A DNA stretch of 64,000 bases from Portulaca oleracea. Its lineage: Eukaryota > Streptophyta > Magnoliopsida > Caryophyllales > Portulacaceae. The stretch covers positions 48,335,269 to 48,399,268 of the forward strand of contig CM055874.1 in the NCBI GenBank assembly GCA_029582165.1, in the 5' to 3' direction. The notes beneath the pieces are model-generated. The model searched no databases and was not told the DNA's origin. It worked only from the letters and a program-made list of their open reading frames with translations. Within the stretch, counting starts at the first letter, position 1. The number at the start of each line of letters is the position of its first letter. Positions 54,352-64,000 of this stretch are shown here, piece after piece. The translations under genes and the position numbers were made by a program.

Positions 54352-57300
54352 ATGGCCTCGCTACGTGATATGTCTAGCAATTTCCAAAAGCTAGAGCGCT
54401 TTGAAGGAGTGGATTTCCGACGTTGGCAAAGCAAGATGCATTTCTTGCTAACGACTCTCAATATGGCATATGTGCTTAACATTGAGATTTCTCCCAAGGT
54501 GGTTCAAGAACCTTCGGCCGAGAAGGTGACAACCGAGGAGTCTCCAAAAGAGGATGCAATCGTCAAGATTTCCACGGGAGATGGAAGTAAGGATCAAGTA
54601 AAAGACAAGGTGTCCGGAGAAGATGCGGAGGCTACTCGGTAAAGGCTCAAGATGGAGAATGACGACTACATTTGTAGAGGATGCATTCTCAATGGGATGA
54701 GCAACACCCTCTTCGATGTCTATCAACATGTGGAGACGGCAAAGAAGCTTTGGGAGATGCTTGAAGCTAAGTACATGTCGGAAGATGCGTCAAGTAAGAA
54801 CTTTCTTGTTAGTCAATTCATGAAATTTAAGATGGATGATAATAGGAAAATTCTATACCAATTCCATGAGATTCAACGTATTTTAAGTAACTTCAAGCAA
54901 CATAATTTGAACATGTATGAAACCATAATCGTATCCTCTATTATTGACAAGCTACCTTCTTCTTGGAATGAAACAAAAAGGGCTCTCATGCACCGGAAAG
55001 AGGCTATGTCTCTTGAAGGTTTGGCTAACCATCTTCGGATTGAAAAGGAGTTACGCCTACAAGATGGTACCAAAGAGTAATCTAAGGTCCATATGGTGCA
55101 AGAGAATAAGGGAAACAAGAATAAGAACAAGAGCCATAACAAAACTAGCAAGGGAATTCAAAAGCCTAAGCAAGTTTGTTGGGAATGTGGCAAACCAGGG
55201 CACACAAAGAGAGAGTGTTACCAATGGAAAAAGAAGCATGGTCTTTTAAACAAAGATACATCTAAGGGCAAGAGCAAGGAGAAGGAACCCAATTCCTTCG
55301 TGGCCATGATTAAGGATCATATTAACATGGTATCCATTGGTTGTAAAGATTGGTACATAGACTCGGGTGTGTCAAGGCATGTTTGCGTTGACAAGAGTTT
55401 ATTCAAGACTCTCAAACCGGCGGATGATGGTGTGAAAGTCTACATGGGTAATAACCATCCGGTCAAAGTTGAAGGCATTGGGCAAGTGGAACTTGTTTTC
55501 ACTTCCGGTAAATCTTTGCTTTTAAATGATGTGTATTTAGCTCCGGAAGTTTGTAAGAATCTTGTATCCGATTATCTCCTTAGCAAGTTTGGTTTTATGC
55601 AGGTTTATGATGGAGATAATTATGTACTTTCCAAGGGTGGGAGTTTTGTAGGGAAGGGATATGTTTATGGGGAGATGTTTAAGTTGAATGCGAAAAGTAA
55701 TAAAGATGGGATGATTTCCGCTTATATGCATGTGTCTACTTTGAATAAGTCTTTTCTATGGCATGCTAGATTAGGACATGTGAACTTTACAAAGTTGAAA
55801 GAAATGTCTAATCTTGATTTGATTCCTAAGTTGAATGATGACATAGAAAAGTGTAAGACATGCATACTTAATAAAATCACCAAAAGTTCATTCTCAAGTG
55901 TAAAAAGAACTTCTAAATTGCTTGATTTAATTCATAGTGATTTAGGAGATTTTCATAGTACACCTTCAATTGGTGGTAAGAAGTATTATGTGACATTCAT
56001 TGATGATTATTCTAGATATTGTCAAGTTTATCTTTTGAGTTCTAAAGATGAAACACTTGAAAAGTTTAGAGTTTACAAAACTAGAAGTGAACTTCAATGT
56101 GAGACCTTGATTAAAACTTTAAGATCCGATAGGGGATGGGAATATTATGATCCAAAGTTTTTCCAAGAAACGGGCATTGTTCATAAAACAACCGCCCCGT
56201 ATACACCACAACAAAATGGGGTTGCGGAAAGGAAAAATAGAACTTTAAAAGAAATGGTGAATTCTATGTTGTCAAACTCCGGTTTAAGTAATGGGTTTTG
56301 GGGTGAAGCCATGTTAACGGCTTGTTATATTTTGAATAGAGTTCCATTCAAAGGGAATTCTAGTACCCCATATGAGTTATGGAACAAAAGAAAGCCAAGT
56401 CTTAAGTATTTTAAGATTTGAGGTTGTAGGGCTATTGTAAGAGTCCCGGAACCTAAGAAAAGAAAATTAGGTGAAAGAGCAATTGAGTGCATCTTTATAG
56501 GCTATGCTCAAGATAACAAAGCTTATAGGTTTTTGGTGGTTGAGTCAAATGAGTACATTTCGGTGAATACCGTAATGGAATCAATAGATGCAATTTTTGA
56601 TGAGACTAGGTTCTCTTCAATTCCTAGACCTAAAGAAATAACTCAAGATATTGTTCCTCTAATTGAGCCTCAAGATGAAAATCATGAGGGTATATCCATA
56701 CAAGATGTTCTTCCAACTCATGAGGTTATTCGTGATGAAGAAGATGAAAGTATTGAGTTAAGAAGGAGTAAAAGATCAAGGAAACCAAAAGACTTTGGTT
56801 CAGACTTCTATGTTTATTTAGTAGAAGGATCAAGGGACTCAGTCGAAAGTGAGACCCTATGTATGTACAACATAGATAAGGATCCTAAAACTTTTAAAGA
56901 AGCTATGCAATCTCATGATGCTTCTTTGTGGAGAGAAGCGGTACAAGATGAGATTGATTCAATAATGGAAAACAATGTTTGGATATTGGTCGACCTTCCT
57001 CCGGGAAGTAAACCAATTACCTCTAAGTGGATCTTTAAAAGGAAAAGGAAAGTAGATGGTACCGTTGAGAGGTATAAAGCTCGATTGGTTGTAAGGGGCT
57101 TTACTCAAAAGTATGGTATTGACTACTTTGATACATATGCACCGGTGGCTAGGATAGCTTCAATACGTGTATTGTTAGCTTTAGCTACTATCCATAAGCT
57201 AGTTATCCATCAAATGGATGTCAAAACGACATTCTTAAATGGAGAACTAGAAGAGGAAGTGTATATGGAACAACCCGAAGGGTTTGTTGTTGAAGGTTAA

Positions 57301-58452
57301 GAAAAGAAAGTTTGTAAACTTATAAGGTCTTTATATGGACTTAAGCAAGCACCTAAGCAATGGCATCAAAAATTTGATGAAGTAGTGCTTTCAAGTGGTT
57401 ATAAGATCAATGAATCGGATAAGTGCATATACTCTAAGTTTGAGAATGGAAAAGGGGTGATTATATGCCTATACGTTGATGACATGTTGATCTTTGTGCC
57501 GGACATGGAACAAGTTAATAGGACCAAAGAATTTCTATCCTCGAAGTTCTCTATGAAGGACATGGGTGAAGCGGATGTAATTCTTGGTATTAAGATCATT
57601 AGAAATAATGATAAGATAAGTTTATCTCAAGAGCATTACATTGAGAAAATATTGAATAAGTTTGGAGGTGATAAGGTATATCCGGCAATGACACCTTATG
57701 ATCCGAGTAAGAAACTAGAGAAAAATTTGGGTTCTCCGGTTAATCAACTTGAGTATGCTAAGTTGATTGGAAGTCTCATGTATGCTATGACAAGTACAAG
57801 GCCAGATATTGCTTATGCAATTGGCATATTAAGTAGGTTTACAAGTAATCCGAATAATATGCATTGGTTTGCAATTCGGAGAGTATTAAGATATTTAGCT
57901 GGTACTAAAAGTTACCAACTCACATATAAAGGAGAACCTTCGGTATTAGAAGGATACTCAGACGCGAGTTGGATTAATAAAGGAGATTTCTCCTCTACCA
58001 GTGGATGGGTGTTCCTTTTAGGAGGTGAAGCAGTTTCTTGGGGATCTAAAAAACAAGCTAACATAGCAGACTCCACCATGTCTTCGGAATTAGTAGCGTT
58101 GTATGTTGCTTGTAAGGAAGCGGAATGGTTAAGGAACTTATTGTTGGAAATACCTGTTTGGTATAAGCCAATGGCTCCAATCACAATTCATTGTGATAGC
58201 AAAACTATTCTTGATGTTGTATATAGTCATGTCTATAATGGCAAGTCAAGGCATATTGGTTTAAGACATGCTTACATACATCAACTTATAAGGGATGGAG
58301 TAGTGACTTCAAGATATATCAAGTCAAAAGAAAACTTAGCCGATCCTTTAACCAAAGGGTTGTCTAGAGATTTGATAAAAAGTACTTCAAAGGGGATGGG
58401 TTTAAGTGTAGCTCAAATATCTACTAATCACAACAAAGACTCAACTTTATGA
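54352..58452 (+). pseudogene. copia gag-pol polyprotein frame with four in-frame stops
   Basis: One reading frame of 1366 codons plus terminal TGA. Gag: FEGVDFRRWQSKMHFLLTTL and EAKYMSEDASSKNFLVSQF. Zinc knuckle: CWECGKPGHTKREC (about 55180-55220). Protease: WYIDSGVSRHVC. Integrase: LWHARLGHVN, CKTC, FIDDYSRY, RSDRGWEYY and QNGVAERKNRTLKEM. RT: SKWIFKRKRKVDG, VVRGFTQ, MDVKTTFLNGE and CLYVDDML. RNase H: GYSDASWINKGDFSS, MSSELVALYVACKEAEWLRN, HCDSKT and ENLADPLTKGL. In-frame stops are at 54640-54642 (TAA), 55078-55080 (TAA), 56419-56421 (TGA) and 57298-57300 (TAA). No frameshift was found. The integrase motif has Trp where Gly is usual (RSDRGGEY). Confidence 0.95.
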
Positions 58453-59016
58453 ATTGGAATACCACCAATTTCTAAAGTTCAAATGAGTACGGAGTTGTTT
58501 ACGTTAGTAGGAAGCATCGTTTTTATCCCAAGGTCAAGAGATGCTTAGAAATTTGTAATGATAAGAGGATGAGTATTGGTACTCTTAATAGACTTTGTGG
58601 AAAGCCTAATTACAGGGGTGGTATAGTTACAAAGTCTACCTATGTAAGTGTAATGTGTGGCCGCATAAAGGAACTATGAGCTAAAGTTCTGAAACACTTA
58701 TGAAGGATAAGGACACAGGGCCGGATAATAGTGTCGAGGTATTTACAGTCAAGATTTAAAATATATGTGTGTTATGAGTATAGTTGATCAATATAAATCC
58801 AAAGTTCAAAGTTATGTCTACTTTGTGATTTGGATTCAATTTTGGCTCATATACACTAATTGAAAAGTTCAAAGAGTAATCTACTTTTCATTAGGCATAT
58901 GTTTTGTGAGTTTCTCTAGTGATTACAAGTTAAGGTATATCTCAAATAGCGGGGGTAAAAGCTCCTTAAGTAAAGTTATTTCAAGGGTTTTACATACTCT
59001 TGAAATAGCGGGGGAT

Positions 59017-59668
59017 TGTTGGAAATATTTCAAGAGTATAAGACAATTATATAGCCTAAAGAATAAAGTATATCAAGTATAAGGATCATATATAAGTAAA
59101 ACAATAAGAATATGATCAACACGGGTGAAACAGGAAGCAACACGGGTCGTGTTGTCTTCTAGAGAGCAAGGAAAACTTTCCTGGGCTCAACACGGGTTGT
59201 GTTGAAAGCCGGGATCGTTTGAAATGCTAACGGCTATATGATTTTGTGTAATTAGTATTTGATATTATAATTAAGCACGATTATAATGATATTCCAACAG
59301 CTATATGACTTGACTTGGTCAAGGTCATATTAAGATTGTGATCCTCCATTAAAGTCTCTTGATTGTCCTTTGACTAGAGCATCCTAAGTGGGTTGGTATT
59401 CTCCTATAAATAGGAGACATCCTAGGCTATTTGAGACACACCATTCTAAGCAATTATATCTTCATTCTTGTCTAGACTGCAACTATACTTGAGTGATTCA
59501 AGAGAGAAACTATTATTCTTGAGTGTTACAAGTGCTAAGTCTTATCCCTTTGAACATTTACGGTATCGTAAATAGTTCTTAAGGAAAGTGAGTATTAAGC
59601 CACAACTCTTAGCATTATCCAAGCGAGTTTCCATTGTTTTATATACCGTTACTCCCTTTCCTACAACA
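59017..59668 (+). repeat. 3' LTR of copia element (652 bp)
   Basis: Starts TGTTGGAAATATTTC after a purine-rich AATAGCGGGGGAT tract and ends CTACAACA. A similar AATAGCGGGGGTAAAAG string lies 70 bp upstream. Confidence 0.95.
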
Positions 59669-59673
59669 GATTT

Positions 59674-61346
59674 CTACTAGGATCCATGTCATATGTGCTT
59701 CTTGTCTAGTTGGATAACTTTAAGGGGAATAGTGTATATAAAAAGGTACGCCATTGTTTGAAAAAATTGATTCAGACATGGACACACAATGTAAGAGGGT
59801 AGGCACTCATAGCAAAATTGGTAAGAGCAAGACTCAATTTATACGTTAAGGAAGGGTCCATGCGAGGATTTGAAATAACCCAGAGTCCTAAGACATTTAG
59901 ACAACATCATAGAGAAGATTTCAAATTTGGGAAATTTTTTTAAAAATGCTCAAAAGAATTTGATATGGGGTAAGAGTCTTACTTGTAGAGTGCGCAACGC
60001 ATGCCTTGGGGCCAAGGTGGGTGGTAACCAACAAACGATTGTTTGCTAAACGCTTTGAGAGACGAAACACCACTCCAAATCGTTAATTTGCTAAGGTCCG
60101 CGATAGAGTAGGTGCTCCAAATCCTCCAAGTGGCACTCTTTCGGCTAGATTTGGGCAATCTTTGTCTAAATCTTCTTAAAAATAACCACAAATTAGTATA
60201 ATATCCGTCAAATAGCCACACAACTCCGATATCAATCATCAGGAACCTTAGGAAGCACCATCACACACAAAAGGCTAGATTGAGTTCTAGGAGAGCGGGC
60301 CTAAGAGAAAGCTCAGAATCGGATCACTAGTCTTTGTTTGAATCCAAGATCTTAGATTGGAGGCGTGTTCAACAGAGCATAATGGATTGGGATTTTGAGG
60401 GGGGAGAGTAAAGTTTAGGCACCACGATGAGGATTAATATGAGGATGGAGAGGGACAATTGAGAAGCTTCCATAACTCTTTTTCTATCTCTCTCTATAGA
60501 GTACTAATAATGTCTATTCAGACCAAATGTTAATGTTTGAAACTTGTCTTTGAAAACCTAATCCACAAAAGCCTCCTTCGCATTAAGAACGGAAAGAGAG
60601 TGCATGTCAATTCTTGGGCACTTGGAAAACTTTAACATTACACGAAGATATCTATTTAACAAATGCAATCACTAATAAATGGAATAAAATAAAACATCTT
60701 GTTAAACATTCTCTGTTTCATTTCCATGGGATAGTAAGTAGCAAACACGTTCTAAATCTTGAGCCAATTGAAAATTTGAAACCAACTATCTAATTAAATT
60801 GTAAAATTTAGGAATAAGACTAATACATTCGACCTGTCCATACCTCACCTAGGTAGCATTTCGAAGTATTGAATTTGGTTTTAGTTACTAACAAATGAGA
60901 TACTCTCTTAGCCTGTTAGCCCAGCTAAGTTCAACTTTGGCAATTTCATACTATTTAATTTTGCCAACTCCACTAGTCCAATGTGTTAATCTTCTAATAT
61001 TACTTGACAAAGTTTCAGGTTGGTTTGCTTGTAAATACGACGAATAGGACACCAATTTCAATCAAAATCAAGTGTTAATTCCAGGACTTGGGGTAGATTT
61101 GAGTGCGGGTAACCAACCATGCACACATCACATACTTTTTCAATAAAGCACAGGAAAACAAGAGCAGACTGAAGCTGTAATTTTAATTTCACATTTTCAA
61201 TTCCAAATAGATGATAAGAACCCTGACTAGCAGTATTCATCATTGAATCATAGTGGTATTGATGAGGAAAGGAAAAGGAAAATGAAAAACATTAATTGGC
61301 CTAGGATATCAACAGCCAATTTCCTTGGTAAATATTCAGATCCAGC
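59674..61346. other. intergenic DNA and 3' flank of the SIP1-like gene
   Basis: Between the copia element and the SIP1 stop codon. 59674-60500 was contiguous with 53591 before the copia insertion and may belong to the LINE whose ORF1 remnant lies at 52.8-53.3 kb. The right part should include the 3' UTR of the SIP1-like gene. No other gene seen. Confidence 0.4.
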
Positions 61347-61514
61347 CTACTCTGCTTTCCTGGTTTTTGGAGCTTTCTTCTGCTTTTTAGGCAGTGCAAA
61401 CAATAGTCGGAACACCCAAGCAGCCACAATCGCACCAATGAAGGGGCAGATCCAATACACATAAAACTGCTCCCATGTGTCGTGCCTTTTGTTTACATAA
61501 GCCCATCCAAATGC
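61347..61514 (-). CDS. SIP1: SIP1-like last exon
   Basis: Follows acceptor TTTCAG at 61515. Encodes the final transmembrane helix and basic C terminus, stop TAG at 61347-61349. Confidence 0.95.
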   Translation of the reverse strand, partial: AFGWAYVNKRHDTWEQFYVYWICPFIGAIVAAWVFRLLFALPKKQKKAPKTRKAE

Positions 61515-61743
61515 CTGAAACAAACAACCATGTAGGCATTAACCTTCAACACATCAAAATCACACCAATGAAGGGGCAAGTCCAAGAAACAAAAAATTAT
61601 TAATCGTATTGGAGACGGTTTCTCAATCAGAAAAGGGATTAACAAGTAGGCAACCGACCGGGATAACTTTAACAAAGTGAAACAACTCAACATAAATCTC
61701 TTTAAAACAGGGTCTTGATTGTCAAAACGCGTTTTTAATTGCA

Positions 61744-61801
<58 letters not shown>

Positions 61802-62882
61802 AACAGTCTTTAAAGTTTCACTTAACACTTAAGCTACTTGAGTACACAACATTTGTCAAACATAGCTAGATTTATAAGCTTAGTTCATGAAAAGAGAACA
61901 GCTGAGCGATGAAGGTAAGCAAGGGCATAAATACCAACCGAAGATGGGAAACATGTTTGAAGTGGAAGCTAGTATAAAATTTGGTACATGAATACACACA
62001 TTTACACATGGAACAACCGCTAATTTAAAGAGGGGGGATTCCATGCTACAGGAAAAAAAACACAGTGGAATGATCAAGAATTCAAAAACCGGTTTTGGTT
62101 TCAGTTGAATTTTTCAGTTTTTGACACAGTTTGGGAAAGTTGCTAAACTCTATGTTACTCCGACCCTTCATTTTCCTTGCCATACCCGTGTCGGACCCTC
62201 GGTACTCGGACAAGGGTACGACACTCGACACTTCAAATTACTATGAAAATATACCAAATTTCTTAAAATAGCCGAGTCCGACACCCGTATCTGTGTCCGA
62301 TATGGACACATGTACATGTAGCATACTCCGAGTAACATAGGCTAAACTGCAGCAATCCTATTCTATATCACGTTCGTCAGGAGGGAAAAAATGTGGTTCG
62401 TGAAACTCAAAACCTTTTCCCGATGCGGCCATTTCCGCCCGGACCAGCCACATGCAAACAACCACCACATTTAAGGGTCTGTTTGGTAGAGGTTTTCCAA
62501 ATTTCCTACTGTTTTGTTACTTTAGTACAAGAAAATTCGGGATTGGTACAAGAAAATTTGGGAAAACATTTTCCAAAGCAAATCATTTTCCCCCAAAGGT
62601 AAGAAATTGACTTCCCCTTGGCAATGGAGGAAAGTTATTTTCCAATTATGGATTGTTGCATCGGTTTTTCAATCTCTCATTCTATCACAAGTTTTTTCCT
62701 CTCTCCTTACAATTCTTTCTACCAATTCCCCCCCCCCCCAATTTTTCTCTCTCTCCCCTCCCTCCTCCCGATTTCTCTCTCCTGATTTTCTCTCCCAAAT
62801 TTCTCTCTCATCCTCTCCCCCTCTCTTGATTCTCTCTCTCTCCTCTCTTTCTTGATCTTTCTCTACGACTCTAATTTTGAGA

Positions 62883-62967
<85 letters not shown>

Positions 62968-63534
62968 CAGAGAGAGATATGAGAGAGTGGAAATTGACAA
63001 AGTGAAAGCAAAATATTCTAAATCCCTATTCTAAATTGATATATGAATAATAAACTTGCAACTTCATATTAGAATCCTAGGAATAAAAGCATTCCACACG
63101 AATGGATCCTTCCAAAATATTCCACATAATGGGGGGGGGGGGGGGAACCAAAGAGCATATGATACAAGCAGGACCAGACTGGGAAATTCAGCTCTTGAGT
63201 ATTTAATATCTTTTTCTTTACCAAAAAAAAAAAAGATAAGTTTGTGAACAGATTTACTTACATTGGCAGGATTCATTGAAGGTCCAGTGTAAGCTGAACC
63301 AGCAATAACCAAAGTTACTGTAGCCATTGCAAGCAACCATGTTTTCACCAAAATGCCACCCGGAATTCGAACAATGATGATGAGGACTGCCAAACTTATA
63401 ACGAAAGTCAGCACACCTTCAGCAATCGCTGCAGTATGCAGGTCCACCTTAACAGATGGTCCCCCAAGCATGTGCTTGTACTGACTTGGCATCACTTCTG
63501 AGATAGCTAAGGCACCACCCACTGCTCCAGCAGC
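61347..63534 (-). CDS. SIP1: SIP1-type aquaporin, 3' exons (partial)
   Basis: Two minus-strand exons, 63262-63534 (91 codons) and 61347-61514 (55 codons plus TAG), join in phase 0 with GT-AG sites. Exon A reads AAGAVGGALAISEVMPSQYK, HMLGGPSVKVDLHTAAIAEG, three hydrophobic stretches, and GSAYTGPSMNPAN with the second NPA motif. Exon B reads AFGWAYVNKRHDTWEQFYVY and WICPFIGAIVAAWVFRLLFA, then a Lys-rich tail KKQKKAPKTRKAE. Small basic intrinsic proteins are aquaporin relatives of the ER membrane. The first exon, with the variant first NPA box, must lie right of 64000. The visible part is intact. Confidence 0.95.
61749..61798. repeat. (TA)n microsatellite
   Basis: About 24 TA units inside the SIP1-like intron. 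Confidence 0.95.
62150..62340. mobile_element. hAT-type MITE, 191 bp
   Basis: Perfect 11-bp terminal inverted repeats CTATGTTACTC / GAGTAACATAG and a perfect 8-bp duplication GCTAAACT (62142-62149, 62341-62348). Interior GC-rich at both ends (GTGTCGGACCCTCGG, GTCCGACACCCG). In the SIP1-like intron. Its ends resemble those of the 10700 MITE (CTATGTTGT). Confidence 0.9.
62474..62720. mobile_element. possible Tourist-like element, left end
   Basis: TTTAA-GGGTCTGTTTGGTAGAGG looks like a Tourist/Harbinger terminal repeat after a TAA target, followed by GGAAAA/TTTTCC strings. The matching right end was not found. Confidence 0.3.
62885..62966. repeat. compound (GT)n(GA)n microsatellite
   Basis: About 44 bp of GT followed by about 36 bp of GA in the SIP1-like intron, after a C/T-rich stretch. 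Confidence 0.95.
63262..63534 (-). CDS. SIP1: SIP1-like internal exon
   Basis: The acceptor CAG ends at 63535 and the donor GTAAGT starts at 63261. Encodes transmembrane segments and loop E with NPAN. Confidence 0.95.
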
Positions 63535-64000
63535 CTGCCAAAATGCAGTTTAGTATAATAAGATGAATTTATTTTCGCACCTTAGATTAGTGAGCCTTCA
63601 TATTCTACTTTGCATCCAAAATTAATAGAGAACCTCAACTGGACATTGCCAATGCATAGTATCTTTCTAACTTTGTCCAGTTGGACCAGCACAGACTGCC
63701 AACGCTCCGAAGCCACCACAGCACAGCCTAACCAAGCAGGATAACTGAGGGCACTGTGGAATGGACTCACTGACCCGTACACTTTATTCAGAAGGAGGAG
63801 AAATATTGAACCGACAAGAATTCTTGCCGTCAAATCAAGAAGGATGACATAATCACAGTACAAAATCAGAAGAGCTATAGCCCTGGATTGTCGTATGAGT
63901 CCCCAAACTCAACAAGAAGTATAACATCCAGACTTCCAGACACATTGTTATTCCAATGCCAAATGAAAGAAGAAAATGCAGAAAGCTGAACTTTGACGTT
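63535..64000 (-). other. upstream intron of the SIP1-like gene
   Basis: Intron sequence upstream of the first visible SIP1 exon; no exon of the family is found up to the window edge. Confidence 0.6.

Larger units (their letters stand above)
53592..59673 (+). mobile_element. complete Ty1/copia retrotransposon with target duplication
   Basis: The 5' LTR (53597-54331) and 3' LTR (59017-59668) enclose one gag-pol frame (54352-58452). The 5-bp duplication GATTT flanks the element (53592-53596 and 59669-59673). LTRs end ...CAACA; the first two bases of the 5' LTR are TT instead of TG. By eye the LTRs differ at about 20 sites in some 600 aligned bases, apart from one length difference, so the insertion is fairly young. 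Domain order GAG-PR-INT-RT-RH is that of Ty1/copia. Confidence 0.95.

Overview
The window is nuclear DNA of a flowering plant, very probably a eudicot. Reasons: spliced GT-AG genes of plant-specific families, Ty1/copia and Ty3/gypsy LTR retrotransposons, plant LINEs, a tRNA-derived Au-type SINE, a TACTCCCTCC-type Stowaway MITE, and heavy TE load inside introns. The large TE-filled introns suggest a large, perhaps woody-plant genome; the species cannot be fixed from the sequence alone.

Layout. 1-3018 is the 3' end of a Ty3/gypsy element on the + strand. 3690-8460 is a pile of broken minus-strand retroelements (copia pol, one LTR of a repeated family, gypsy integrase, an LTR piece). 8465-11370 holds arrays of a 21-bp minisatellite interrupted by another degenerate tandem repeat and a 410-bp MITE. 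11479-11665 is a nearly perfect 52-bp inverted repeat.

12586-50972 (minus strand) is one host gene. I could thread 27 exons in frame into a 1213-residue protein that matches the plant TASH3 family (SH3-domain subunit of the endocytic TPLATE complex, Arabidopsis At2g07360 type). Its coding sequence is 3.6 kb but the gene covers 38 kb, because the introns hold at least a dozen insertions: LINEs, SINEs, MITEs, a hAT-like element with a nested LINE, solo LTRs, a chromovirus fragment and a small LTR element that carries a PTB-like RNA-recognition sequence.

51780-53330 holds LINE remnants. 53592-59673 is a structurally complete, fairly young Ty1/copia element with two LTRs and a perfect 5-bp target-site duplication; its polyprotein frame is uninterrupted except for four stop codons. 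61347-63534 (minus) is the 3' part of a small basic intrinsic protein (SIP1-type aquaporin) gene, whose first exon lies beyond the right edge.

The two host genes are unrelated in function (endocytosis; ER membrane channel). The observations most worth follow-up are the PTB-like capture inside an LTR element (33391-35595), the possible self-priming binding site of the copia element (54232-54348), the palindromic array that differs between its LTRs, and the hairpin at 11.5 kb.
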